Shown: in pieces, positions 7,886 to 16,374 of the stretch
How positions within the stretch are numbered: position 1 is the first letter of the stretch
Layout of the letters: each line of letters starts with the position of its first letter
From: Thalassomonas actiniarum
Lineage (GTDB): Bacteria > Pseudomonadota > Gammaproteobacteria > Enterobacterales > Alteromonadaceae
Reading direction: 5' to 3'
Length of the DNA stretch: 64,000 nt
NCBI RefSeq assembly: GCF_000948975.2
Contig: NZ_CP059735.1
Location: 620,001-684,000 of the forward strand
The notes under the pieces: model-generated
What the model saw: only the letters and a program-made list of their open reading frames with translations
Database searches by the model: none
Told to the model about the DNA's origin: nothing
Translations under genes and position numbers: made by a program

Positions 7886-8428
7886 CTAAGCTGGTCGTGT
7901 GGGGGCCAGGGATAAATCATTTACCCTGACCCGGCTACAGGTTTTACCGTATCCCAAGGTGTATTTCAGCGCCGGATAAACCCTGCTGGAACTGATGCTA
8001 TAGCCAATAGCGACAAGTCCTTTTTTGCCCCATAAGGCTAGTATCCTTGCACGTAAATTATCGGCCTCGGGATCGTGAGCCAACACCAGTTCGGTAAACT
8101 CTACTACTAAGGCGATATCTTCAGGCAGCTTATTCAAGTCTCTATCAACAATTGCTTGCACAATCGCCGGGTTTACCTCTGCTTCCAACGCCAGGTTCAC
8201 GATTAATTGTGTGCACGGCCCGCAATCATCCCAGATAATCGCCCGTAATCTGGCGGCAAACAGTACTGCCGGCGGCAAGTTGCCGGTGTGAGACGACATT
8301 GTCTGAAACGCCATCAGTTTTAGAAACGCCTTGGCATCTGTCTGCAGGATATCCTGCAGATAACCAACGTCGTAGTCGTAGCGTTTTTTCATCGAAAGAA
8401 GCATTTTGTTAAGCATATATTTAAACAT
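7886..8428 (-). CDS. AhpD-like / carboxymuconolactone decarboxylase family protein
   Basis: This 180-aa mostly helical protein has a CxxC-type redox motif in DDCGPCTQLIVNLALEAEV (around residue 70) preceded by RLRAIIWDD, as in the AhpD-like superfamily. Members act as peroxidase partners or decarboxylases. The two cysteines argue for a thiol redox role, but the usual downstream histidine of AhpD is not obvious. An AAGG ribosome site supports the first ATG. It lies 83 bases downstream of the MFS gene on the same strand and may be co-transcribed with it. Confidence 0.7.
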   Translation of the reverse strand: MFKYMLNKMLLSMKKRYDYDVGYLQDILQTDAKAFLKLMAFQTMSSHTGNLPPAVLFAARLRAIIWDDCGPCTQLIVNLALEAEVNPAIVQAIVDRDLNKLPEDIALVVEFTELVLAHDPEADNLRARILALWGKKGLVAIGYSISSSRVYPALKYTLGYGKTCSRVRVNDLSLAPTRPA

Positions 8429-8511
8429 CTTGAGTACCTTAAATTATTGAGCTGTATCTTGGACGAACATGGCAACAAGCCATTGTTCGCTCCATGGCTG
8501 CTGGAGCGATA

Positions 8512-9693
8512 TCAGGATGACAATACCTGTGTCCTTGCTTTTTCCTGTGCCTGCACAGGTTTAAGCAGGAGCAGGAAACTCAGCAGGAAAATTATGGCGC
8601 AGCTGTAGAGCATCACTGAAAAGTTGCCATTATCAAGCAGGCCGGAAGCCAGTAAGGGTCCTGTGGCCAAACCAACAGAAGAGACAACGGCGGCTATGGT
8701 TGAAAGCCTGCCGCTGCTGTCGATCTCGGCGGTTGCTGCCAGCAGGTATGACTGCACCGCTGGCCAGGAAAAAAACAACAGGGCCATTGCGGTGATATAA
8801 ACAGGGGAATGTTGTGAAAAGTTGAGTAATAGCGCTGCAAGTGCCGATAGTGCGATACCCGTCATAATCCAATAGAGACGGCCAAAACGAGCACCGCCGA
8901 GCACAGGCAGCATAGCTCCCGGCAACCCTAATAAGCCGGTGAGTGCGATATAGGTACTGACATTTTCAGAGGTCATATCAGCGTCAAGCCCTATAAGTCC
9001 AACATAGGCCCAAATCGCGCTGGCGCCAATGAGATATGAAATAATGGCAAACAACAATAACAGCGCTTTTCCACTGCTCCCGGATAAGGACATAGCTTGT
9101 CCGGTTGAGTTATTGTCCAGGGACAAGGAAGGAAGAAACAGCATCATCACTAAACTTAACGACACAAAACTTGCCATGGCATAAAAAACCGCATGCGCGC
9201 CAAGCTGTGCTTCGAGTGCCGGCAACAGGTAAATCACGAGAGAGCCAATAGTAAACTGTATAAACAACAAAATACCAAAGGCACGATCGGGATTGTTTAA
9301 CCGGGCCAGCACAGAAAAGCCAAAACCGACACTTAATCCACCTAATATTCCGGCAAAAAAGCGCCAGCCAAGCATGGTGTTGTAATCTTTGACCCAGACA
9401 GTACCGATATCAATCACCGCCAGCATAAGCAAAAAAGTATAGATGGCGGGCTGCCAATGAATACGGCGCACTAAAAAAACAGCTAGGCCACTCCCTATAA
9501 GGCCGCCATAACCATTCACTGCAACGATCTGCCCGGCTTCGACATCGCTGAAGCCAATGCCGCCGGCGAGTGCATTTACAACACCGGGCAAAAAATTAAT
9601 GTAGGAAAGCCCGGCCATAGTGATGAATGCCAGAAAAAAATAGGCAAAGGGGTGATGGGCGGGGATTTTTCTTAACATAAAATGCTTCGGCAT
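8512..9693 (-). CDS. MFS transporter
   Basis: This 393-aa inner-membrane protein has about twelve hydrophobic segments and a major-facilitator layout: an early GLSYINFLPGVVNALAGGIGF helix region, then a basic loop (VRRIHWQPAIY) after helix 2 in the usual position. It resembles YbfB-type or drug-efflux MFS carriers; the substrate is unknown. GAGGAA at a good distance supports the start. It is divergent from a LysR regulator across 131 bases containing a T-N11-A dyad, the classical arrangement for a LysR-controlled exporter. Confidence 0.85.
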   Translation of the reverse strand: MPKHFMLRKIPAHHPFAYFFLAFITMAGLSYINFLPGVVNALAGGIGFSDVEAGQIVAVNGYGGLIGSGLAVFLVRRIHWQPAIYTFLLMLAVIDIGTVWVKDYNTMLGWRFFAGILGGLSVGFGFSVLARLNNPDRAFGILLFIQFTIGSLVIYLLPALEAQLGAHAVFYAMASFVSLSLVMMLFLPSLSLDNNSTGQAMSLSGSSGKALLLLFAIISYLIGASAIWAYVGLIGLDADMTSENVSTYIALTGLLGLPGAMLPVLGGARFGRLYWIMTGIALSALAALLLNFSQHSPVYITAMALLFFSWPAVQSYLLAATAEIDSSGRLSTIAAVVSSVGLATGPLLASGLLDNGNFSVMLYSCAIIFLLSFLLLLKPVQAQEKARTQVLSS

Positions 9694-9785
9694 AATTCCT
9701 CATTTAGCTAAAAGGGTTTGTTGTTGGCTTTTAATTGTATGAGCCTGATAATGCGAAAAAAATAGCAGGAAATGCCATTCAGTCG

Positions 9786-9798
9786 TGAATATTATTCA
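9786..9798. promoter_or_regulatory. LysR-type operator candidate
   Basis: TGAAT-ATT-ATTCA is a perfect dyad that fits T-N11-A exactly. It lies between the divergent MFS and LysR genes, 26 bases before the regulator start. The local LysR protein is the obvious candidate to bind it. Confidence 0.5.
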
Positions 9799-9824
9799 TG
9801 AGTTTTTCATGGTATATTCAAGTC

Positions 9825-10799
9825 ATGGATAAACTGCGCTTATTAGAAATATTTATCGCCACTTGTGATGGCGGCAGCTTTGCGGCAGCGGCAAGAACTT
9901 GCAACACTGACCCGTCTACGGTCAGTAAGGCAATCGGCCGGTTGGAAACTCAACTGGGGCTGACCCTTTTCCAGCGTTCCACCCGGCAGTTGAGCATCAC
10001 CACGGCAGGTAAACGTTATGCGGATACTGTGCGCAAGATGATTCAGGATCTCGCTTGTTGCGAAGACGAGCTCAAGCACTTGAATGATACCCCCTGCGGC
10101 ACCCTGCGCATCAATTCTGCGGTCTGTTACGGACACCTCTATCTTCGCCCCCTGTTAGCGGCCTTCTGCCAACAATATCCGGCCATTAAGCTAGAGCTTG
10201 AAATCAATGATCTGCACATGGATATTATTGACAACGATATTGATGTCGCGCTGCGTACCGGCTTTGTGAAAGACAGCCGTTTAGTGGCCCGGCGCCTGAG
10301 TCCAATGGACTTTCTCACTTGTGTGTCGCCTCAATACCTGGAGGCGCAGGGAATACCGCGTTGTGCCGATGACTTTCAGCAACACAGCTGGATTGGCTTT
10401 CGTATCAAAGAGAGCCAGCAGCTGCAGCCTATCTTTTTGCCCGATGATAAAGGCGAATACCTTCCCTATGAATTAGCGCGCAGTCATATTACCGATGACG
10501 GCGAAGCTATGGCGCATATGTGCAGTGACGGTTTGGGCTTTGCCCAGTTACCTCATTTTCTTGCGAAAGAGGGCTTGAACAGCGGGGCCTTAGTTTCCCT
10601 TTATCCTTATTTCAGGCCACCGCAGCCAGAAAGTGGTGTTTTTGTTATTTTTCCCAAGCGTGACTATTTGCCTGCCAAGGTCAGGGTGTTTATTGACTTT
10701 TTGACCGCATCTTTAGCGTCTATGGGGGAAAGCACCCATCACACCTGGGCTGAAAACTGGACGCCTGTTCTTACCTTTCCCGGTCAAAAGAAAGGCTGA
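9825..10799 (+). CDS. LysR-family transcriptional regulator
   Basis: This 324-aa regulator starts MDKLRLLEIFIATCDGGSF and has an N-terminal helix-turn-helix (AAAARTCNTDPSTVSKAIGRLE) and a substrate-binding-like C-terminal domain (VALRTG near residue 145, TDDGEAMAHMCSDGLGFAQLP near 240). It belongs to the CrgA/DsdC-like group common in Proteobacteria. The frame is open upstream to 9798, but the conserved N terminus places the start at 9825. It probably controls the divergent MFS gene, and perhaps the AhpD-like gene behind it, in response to an unknown ligand. Confidence 0.88.
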   Translation: MDKLRLLEIFIATCDGGSFAAAARTCNTDPSTVSKAIGRLETQLGLTLFQRSTRQLSITTAGKRYADTVRKMIQDLACCEDELKHLNDTPCGTLRINSAVCYGHLYLRPLLAAFCQQYPAIKLELEINDLHMDIIDNDIDVALRTGFVKDSRLVARRLSPMDFLTCVSPQYLEAQGIPRCADDFQQHSWIGFRIKESQQLQPIFLPDDKGEYLPYELARSHITDDGEAMAHMCSDGLGFAQLPHFLAKEGLNSGALVSLYPYFRPPQPESGVFVIFPKRDYLPAKVRVFIDFLTASLASMGESTHHTWAENWTPVLTFPGQKKG

Positions 10800-10921
10800 C
10801 TAAAGAAAGCTTTTTAAAACTTCTTTATAAGATTTTGATTAGTAAGTTAAAATATCGATTCAGCTCAAATCGTTCGATTCGATTATAGTAAACAAATCAA
10901 GCGATATTGAGGTATATGCCC

Positions 10922-11080
10922 ATGGAAATTCTATCTGCCAATGAAGCAAAAACAAAATTTGGTGACATGTTAATGAAAGTGCAGCGGGCGCCGGTGCAAG
11001 CGTCTGAAGATGTTCATGACGGTAAGACGGTAGATGGCGAGCAATTCTTTCATGAATTGGAATCCGGACAATATGATTAA
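10922..11080 (+). CDS. Phd/YefM-type antitoxin with internal deletion
   Basis: The 52-aa product has the typical start of Phd-like antitoxins (MEILSANEAKTKFGDMLMKV) and a typical end (DGEQFFHELESGQYD). The middle, usually about 30 residues including the NGKPVAVV strand, is missing, so the DNA-binding fold is probably incomplete while the toxin-binding tail survives. GAGG precedes the ATG. The stop codon abuts the ATG of the parE-like gene, the usual antitoxin-toxin coupling. The deletion is inferred by comparison with the family pattern. Confidence 0.6.
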   Translation: MEILSANEAKTKFGDMLMKVQRAPVQASEDVHDGKTVDGEQFFHELESGQYD

Positions 11081-11376
11081 ATGGCGTCTTTTCGGCTCAC
11101 CCCTGATAGCCAAACAGATCTGATTGAAATCCGTCGATATACCTTAAATCAGTGGGGGAGGGAGCAATCTCAAAAATACCTTGCTGATTTACGGCAAACC
11201 ATACAAGTATTATCTGAAAATCCAGGCATAGGCATAAAACGTCCTGAAAAAGGGCCTGGTGTTTATAATTTTGCTTATGCCCGTACATGATATCCAAACG
11301 ACAGCTTATCGTGTTTGCTGTTTTACATAAAAGTATGCTGCCTCTGTTGCACTTGAAAAATAGAGATCCCGATTAA
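11081..11376 (+). pseudogene. ParE/RelE-family toxin, frameshifted
   Basis: Codons 1-69 encode a ParE-like toxin (FRLTPDSQTDLIEIRRYTLNQWG, then LSENPGIGIKRPEKGPGVYNF) that ends early after FAYART. A different frame then continues the family's C-terminal part (KRQLIVFAVLHKSMLPLLHL) to a stop at 11374-11376. One lost base near 11287-11292 explains the break. The normal length is about 95 aa. Together with the damaged antitoxin this is a decayed toxin-antitoxin locus. Confidence 0.75.
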
Positions 11377-11491
11377 GGTAAGCCGATCGTACGGCGCCGC
11401 AATCATAGTTCCTGGCAGGCAGCAATATGCAGTGTTCAAATCAAAAAACTCTTTACTATCAACCTAAATACTTTTGCATTATTATGAAGGC

Positions 11492-12349
11492 ATGAAAACG
11501 TCACTCGCACATCTACCGGAAAATAAGCAGCAGGAATTACAGCGCGCGGTTGAGATTATCAGGGAAGAAACTGAACTTGAGATGCTGATCCTGTTCGGTA
11601 GTTATGCCCGCGGCGACTGGGTGGAAGACTTAGATCCCGACACTTTGCATTACCGCTACCAGAGCGATTTTGATTTGTTGATTGTCACGGAAACGCTCCA
11701 GCAGGCCAATAAAATTGAATCCAACAACAAGCTTACCGAGCGTTTGCTTAAAGCCATTCACAGAACCCCAGTCAGCCTGATTGCTGAAGATATTCATTTT
11801 GTTAATAAGCGCTTAAGGAAGAGTCAGTATTTTTATATTGATGTTAAACGCGAAGGCATCATACTTTTTGATTCCGGTAAATTTGAACTGGCCGACCCTG
11901 TTGAAATAACGGTACAGGAAAGAAAGAAATTAGCCCAGGAAGATTTTGAGTATTGGTTTGGTGGTGCTAGCGGGTTCTTGAAGATGTACAACTCTGCTTT
12001 ATCGGAAAATGAACTTAATATTGCTGCATTTCTTCTCCATCAGGTAACAGAAAGACTATATAGTGCAATTTTGCTGGTATTCACCCGTTATAAACCCAGT
12101 AGCCATGATTTGACGAAATTAGCTCGTCGTGTTGCCAGCGCCGAACCTCAATTTCTCACCGTATTTCCACAAAGTACGGAAGAAGAAAGAGCCAGGTTCA
12201 AGCTGTTGCGTAAAGCCTACGTCGATGCCCGTTATAAACCCAGTTTTAGTATCACTAAACAGGAGTTAACCTGGCTGGCACAGCGGGTCGACTATTTACA
12301 GGCGCTCACCGAAAAACTGTGCCGTGAAAAAATCGCCAGCTTTGTTTGA
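11492..12349 (+). CDS. Fused MNT nucleotidyltransferase-HEPN protein
   Basis: This protein of about 285 aa joins a minimal nucleotidyltransferase domain to a HEPN domain. The first has LFGSYARGDW and the metal-binding SDFDLL, separated by an insert longer than the usual spacing. The second has a helical bundle with RYKPSSH, which fits the R-x(4-6)-H RNase motif. MNT and HEPN are normally antitoxin and toxin on separate genes, where MNT modifies HEPN; in this family they are one chain. Its role is unproven. The ATG at 11492 starts the conserved region, but a TTG at 11474 gives better spacing to no clear ribosome site either, so the exact start is uncertain. It lies beside a decayed toxin-antitoxin pair. 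Confidence 0.82.
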   Translation: MKTSLAHLPENKQQELQRAVEIIREETELEMLILFGSYARGDWVEDLDPDTLHYRYQSDFDLLIVTETLQQANKIESNNKLTERLLKAIHRTPVSLIAEDIHFVNKRLRKSQYFYIDVKREGIILFDSGKFELADPVEITVQERKKLAQEDFEYWFGGASGFLKMYNSALSENELNIAAFLLHQVTERLYSAILLVFTRYKPSSHDLTKLARRVASAEPQFLTVFPQSTEEERARFKLLRKAYVDARYKPSFSITKQELTWLAQRVDYLQALTEKLCREKIASFV

Positions 12350-12586
12350 CGGTATAAGCCAAGCTAAGTACCTTTTCAAATAACGGGCGTCTCCCGGCTC
12401 CGGTCTTCCGCAGCCATTTAAGCTATACTCTCAAAAGCTTACCGGGCAGTTCAACCGCAGAATAGACATCTCATTGACGTTAAGCCGGCATTGTAAATGA
12501 GCCGCACAAGTCACTGCAGGACAGCAGCCGACAAGCCAGGCTCGTGAGTTAACTTGTTAGCAAGCTTTCAGGCATTGGGTGGCAAT

Positions 12587-14605
12587 ATGAGTGATCAGCA
12601 GGAAATTCCCCCGTTTTCGGTACTGGAAAACGTCAGTATTCCCATGAGCGACGGCACCAGGCTTGCGGCCCAGGTATGGTTGCCGCGAGATGCCGAGAAC
12701 AACCCGGTACCGGCGATTTTGGAATATATTCCCTACCGCAAGCGCGACCATAAACTGATCCGCGATACCCAGAACTATGGTTATTTTGCCCGCCACGGTT
12801 ATGCCGGGGTTAGGGTGGATTTGCGCGGCAGCGGCGATTCAGAAGGTATTTTGCGGGATGAATACCTGCAACAGGAGCTTGACGACGGCATAGAAGTGAT
12901 CCGCTGGATTGGCCGGCAAAGCTGGTGCAGCGGCAAGGTCGGCATGTTTGGTTTGTCCTGGGGCGGGTTTAACGGTTTGCAGCTGGCGGCGATGCAGCCC
13001 CCGGAGCTGGCGGCGGTGATTTCGGTTTGCTCTTCCGATAACCGCTATTTTGACGACGTGCATTATATGGGCGGCTGCCTGCTGACCGATAACCTGTCCT
13101 GGGCGTCCACCATGTTCGGCTTCAATTCTTGTCCGCCGGATCCTGAAATTGTCGGGGAGAAGTGGCGGGATATGTGGATGGAGCGCCTGGAAGGCAGCGG
13201 TTTGTGGCTGAAAAACTGGCTTGAGCACCAGCATCACGACGACTACTGGAAACACGGCTCTGTGTGCGAGGATTATGCCGCGATTAAGGTACCGGTGCTG
13301 GCGGTAAGCGGTTGGGCCGACGGTTATACCAATACGGTGTTTCGCCTGCTTGAACACTTGTCCGGGCCGCGCAAGGGGCTGATAGGCCCCTGGGGGCACC
13401 GTTATCCCCACCAGGGAGAGCTGCAGACCATAGATTTTCTCGGCGAGTGCCTGCGCTGGTGGGATCGCTGGCTTAAGGAAAAAGACACCGGGGTGGATAA
13501 AGAGCCTATGCTCACGGCCTGGATGCTGGACAGCGTCAACCCGCTGGTGACCAGCCAGCCCGGCCACTGGATTGCTGAGCCTGAGTGGCCGAGTGCCAAT
13601 GTCGGGACAAAAACCTATGCTTTATCCCCCGGTGAACTTTTTGAGGTAAAAAGCGGGGAGCAGGCAACACCGTCTGGCGGGCAAACCATTCAAAGCCCGT
13701 TGACGGTTGGCCTGTTTGCCGGTAAGTGGTGTTCTTATTCGGAAACCACAGATCAGCCCTGGGATCAGCGTGAAGATGACGGCGGCGCGCTGACGTTCGA
13801 CACCGCTCCCCTTGAGCAGGAGCTGAGTATTTTCGGCCAGGTAGAGACCGAGCTGGAACTTAGCTCGGACAAACCCGTGGCCATGATCGCCGTACGGCTG
13901 ACGGATGTCGCCCCCAATGACCGTGCCACCCGGGTAACCTTCGGCATTTTGAACCTGACCCACAGGGACAGCGACGAACAGCCGCAGCCGCTGGAACCCG
14001 GGCGCAAATACCGGGTGCGGGTGCCGATGAATTATATCGCGCAGCGTTTTCCCGCCGGACACAGGATCCGCCTGGCCTTATCCAGCTCTTACTGGCCATT
14101 GGCCTGGCCGTCGCCGGAATCTCCTCGCCTGACGGTGTATACGGCAAACTGCCAATTGTTGCTGCCGGTGCGCGAAGGCAATGCCCTGGACAAGGGGCCG
14201 TTTCAGTTCGGCAAGGGGGTGAGCGATCCCGCGCCGAAAACCACTTTGCTTATCCCGGCCAAGCGTGACTGGGAAGTGCGCCATAATCTCGGCAGGAACG
14301 TTGTCTCCCTGGTGGTGATCAGCAACGATGCCCGGATTCTACTGGAAGACATAGGTATGGTGATCGGGCGAAATGTATTTGAGCGCTATAGATTTGTGAG
14401 TAATCAATATGATAGCTTAAGAGCCGAGGCAACTCACGAGCGTATTTTCGAGCGGGGCAGTTGGCGCATCTTTACCCGCACCACTACCATTTTAACCTCT
14501 ACGCGCAGCCATTTTATGATCACCGCCACCCTGGATGCCTATGAAGGGGATGTGCGCAAGTTCAGCAAGACCTGGGATGAAAAGATCCCGAGAAAACTGG
14601 TGTAG
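12587..14605 (+). CDS. CocE/NonD-family hydrolase (peptidase S15-like)
   Basis: This 672-aa soluble protein has the X-Pro dipeptidyl-peptidase/cocaine-esterase architecture. An alpha/beta hydrolase domain carries the nucleophile S124 in GLSWGGFNG, an acid in SGWADGYTN and the histidine in GPWGHRYPHQG. A C-terminal jelly-roll domain follows from about residue 330. It should cleave an ester or amide bond; the substrate is unknown. The frame is open from 12554, but the ATG at 12587 follows GGGTGG and begins the conserved part. The ATP-grasp gene starts 60 bases downstream on the same strand, so the pair is probably an operon in which one enzyme makes and the other breaks an amide bond (inference). 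Confidence 0.85.
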   Translation: MSDQQEIPPFSVLENVSIPMSDGTRLAAQVWLPRDAENNPVPAILEYIPYRKRDHKLIRDTQNYGYFARHGYAGVRVDLRGSGDSEGILRDEYLQQELDDGIEVIRWIGRQSWCSGKVGMFGLSWGGFNGLQLAAMQPPELAAVISVCSSDNRYFDDVHYMGGCLLTDNLSWASTMFGFNSCPPDPEIVGEKWRDMWMERLEGSGLWLKNWLEHQHHDDYWKHGSVCEDYAAIKVPVLAVSGWADGYTNTVFRLLEHLSGPRKGLIGPWGHRYPHQGELQTIDFLGECLRWWDRWLKEKDTGVDKEPMLTAWMLDSVNPLVTSQPGHWIAEPEWPSANVGTKTYALSPGELFEVKSGEQATPSGGQTIQSPLTVGLFAGKWCSYSETTDQPWDQREDDGGALTFDTAPLEQELSIFGQVETELELSSDKPVAMIAVRLTDVAPNDRATRVTFGILNLTHRDSDEQPQPLEPGRKYRVRVPMNYIAQRFPAGHRIRLALSSSYWPLAWPSPESPRLTVYTANCQLLLPVREGNALDKGPFQFGKGVSDPAPKTTLLIPAKRDWEVRHNLGRNVVSLVVISNDARILLEDIGMVIGRNVFERYRFVSNQYDSLRAEATHERIFERGSWRIFTRTTTILTSTRSHFMITATLDAYEGDVRKFSKTWDEKIPRKLV

Positions 14606-14665
14606 CAACAAGAATAACTGTCTTAAGTATGTAAACAGGTATGGAAACTGGCAGGGTACACAGGC

Positions 14666-15958
14666 ATGGAAGAGCACAAATACCATATTTTCGTCATAGG
14701 ATATGACGACTTTAATATCAATCAACTGAAACAGCTGCCGCTTGGCGCGCAAGTGAACTATCATGCGGCGCTCAGCTATGAAGACATCAAGTCTTCGGAA
14801 CATGTCCCGGCGTTGGAGCTGTTTCACCGGGCAGAAAGTCAAATCCTCAACTCAGACTTTAAACCCGATGCCGTGATCACTTTCTGGGATTTTCCCGCGA
14901 CTATTCTTGCCGCCATGCTGGCCGAGCGTTTCGGCCTGCGCTCGGCCTCTGTAGAAAGTATCTTTAAATGCGAAAACAAGCGCTGGAGCCGCACAGAGCA
15001 AGCGAAGGTGATAGGCGAGCATATTCCCTGTTTTGCCGGGTTTAACCCTGATGACCGGGATGCCTTTGCCAACATCGGTTTAGCGCCTCCTTTTTGGATC
15101 AAGCCGGTGAAATCGTTCAGATCATATCTGGCGTTTCGTGTTGATTCGGCCGCTGATTTCGAGCACCACCGACAGGCGTTAACCGCGGGCATAGACGGCA
15201 TTTATAAACCGTTTCAGGAGCTGATGGTAAAATCCCGCCTTCCCGGTGATATTGCCGGCTCTGAACTGTCCTGTATCGCAGAAGCGCCTTTGACGGGGGA
15301 GATGTGTACCGTGGAAGCCTATGCCTTTGGCGACGAAGTGGTGTGTTACGGTATTGTCGACTCCATACGGGAGCAGCACAGCAATTCTTTCAACCGCTAC
15401 CAGTATCCTTCCAAATTGCCTGCAACCGTTCAGCAACGTATGGCGGAGCTGACCCGGGATGTCGCCCGGCAGCTGGATTTGCGTGACGCTTGCTTTAATG
15501 TCGAGTACTTTTATAACCCGGCGGATGAGTCCGTTCACCTGCTGGAAATCAATCCCCGTACTTCCCAGTCGCACTCCTGGCTGTTTTGTATGGTAGACGG
15601 GGTGAGCCAATTCCGGCACCAGGTTGACATCGCCCTGGGCAGGCGGCCGCAGGTGTTGCCGCAACAGGGGGAGTTCGCAATTGCCGCAAAATATATGCAT
15701 CGTGCTTTTAAAAGCGGTGTCGTCACCCAAGTACCCGATGCACGGCGCCTGGCGGAAATTAGCCGGGTATTTGCGGGCACGCAAATCAAGTTGCATGTTA
15801 ACGCCGGGGATGATTTGAATGAGCTGCTGTTTCAGGATGCATATAGTTTTGAGTTGGCAGACATCTATATTGGCGCAGCTGACGAAGCCGAGCTTGAGCA
15901 GAGGTACCGGGCAATAGCGGCTATGCTGGATATCCGCATTGCGCCCAAGCAATGCTGA
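14666..15958 (+). CDS. ATP-grasp domain protein, putative carboxylate-amine ligase
   Basis: This 430-aa protein has an ATP-grasp fold: a pre-ATP-grasp region (PDAVITFWDFPATILAAMLAERFGL), the nucleotide-binding lysine strand PPFWIKPVKSF, and the metal-binding end VHLLEINPRTSQSHSW with E and N in the usual places. Such enzymes join an acylphosphate to an amine or thiol. The product cannot be read from sequence. Proximity to the CocE-type hydrolase suggests a small peptide or amide pathway. A terminator at 16122-16163 closes the unit. Confidence 0.82.
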   Translation: MEEHKYHIFVIGYDDFNINQLKQLPLGAQVNYHAALSYEDIKSSEHVPALELFHRAESQILNSDFKPDAVITFWDFPATILAAMLAERFGLRSASVESIFKCENKRWSRTEQAKVIGEHIPCFAGFNPDDRDAFANIGLAPPFWIKPVKSFRSYLAFRVDSAADFEHHRQALTAGIDGIYKPFQELMVKSRLPGDIAGSELSCIAEAPLTGEMCTVEAYAFGDEVVCYGIVDSIREQHSNSFNRYQYPSKLPATVQQRMAELTRDVARQLDLRDACFNVEYFYNPADESVHLLEINPRTSQSHSWLFCMVDGVSQFRHQVDIALGRRPQVLPQQGEFAIAAKYMHRAFKSGVVTQVPDARRLAEISRVFAGTQIKLHVNAGDDLNELLFQDAYSFELADIYIGAADEAELEQRYRAIAAMLDIRIAPKQC

Positions 15959-16121
15959 GGTTAGTTCCCCTTGCCTTGATTTTTCAGACCTGACAGGGGA
16001 AACGGATGCAGGCCAAAACTTGTACCTAATAATCATTGCCAGCTATGCTTAGTAGTTGAAGCCTGGGGCTAATGCGTTGTAGCGCATAAACTCACTTGTT
16101 ATTAGCCTTTTCATAGCGTTT

Positions 16122-16163
16122 AAAAAACCTCTGATAACTTTACCGTTATCAGAGGTTTTTTTT
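16122..16163. terminator. Bidirectional rho-independent terminator
   Basis: AAAAAACCTCTGATAAC is followed by a 6-base loop and GTTATCAGAGGTTTTTTT. The 17-bp stem has an A run on one side and a T run on the other, so it can work in both directions between the ATP-grasp gene and the converging phospholipase gene. Confidence 0.9.
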
Positions 16164-16188
16164 GAACAACGGCAATGATGCCTTGTTA

Positions 16189-16374
16189 TACCAATTTTAT
16201 TAAATATCTAACCATCTTCGATGGTCTAAATTTCCAAGTCCAGCGCTTGCTATTGCTCATTCAAACGCCTCGCTTGCATGGATGCAGGTGCTTAGCTTTA
16301 GTCTGGAACGATAAAGGGGTTTCTTGAAAATTTATCTTCACCGAATTTTGGTCATCTACTTAATACAATTGGTA
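16189..16374. mobile_element. MITE-like element with ATACCAATT ends
   Basis: About 186 bp are bounded by inverted ends TACCAATTtTATTAA and TTAATAcAATTGGTA, with similarity continuing some 27 bp inward. TTA is present immediately outside both ends (16186-16188 and 16375-16377), as expected of a 3-bp target duplication. No open frame codes for a transposase, so it is non-autonomous. The right TTA is the stop codon of the phospholipase gene. Only one copy is seen in the window. Confidence 0.6.

Noticed and set aside
7720-7920. 66-aa minus-strand frame after the AhpD-like gene
   Set aside because: It overlaps the preceding gene by 35 bases, is of no known family and shows no other support; it could be a remnant but is not listed as a gene.
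12839-13567. 242-aa minus-strand frame inside the CocE hydrolase gene
   Set aside because: Antisense to the catalytic domain, with His/Pro/Gln-rich low-quality sequence.
15179-16036. 285-aa open frame on the minus strand inside the ATP-grasp gene
   Set aside because: It lies fully antisense to a gene with clear motifs, has no domain and no ribosome site; it is a composition shadow.
16286-16312. TTAGCTTTAGTCTGGAAC inside the MITE resembles the CrbR box
   Set aside because: It lacks the dyad and belongs to the internal sequence of a mobile element far from carbon-uptake promoters.
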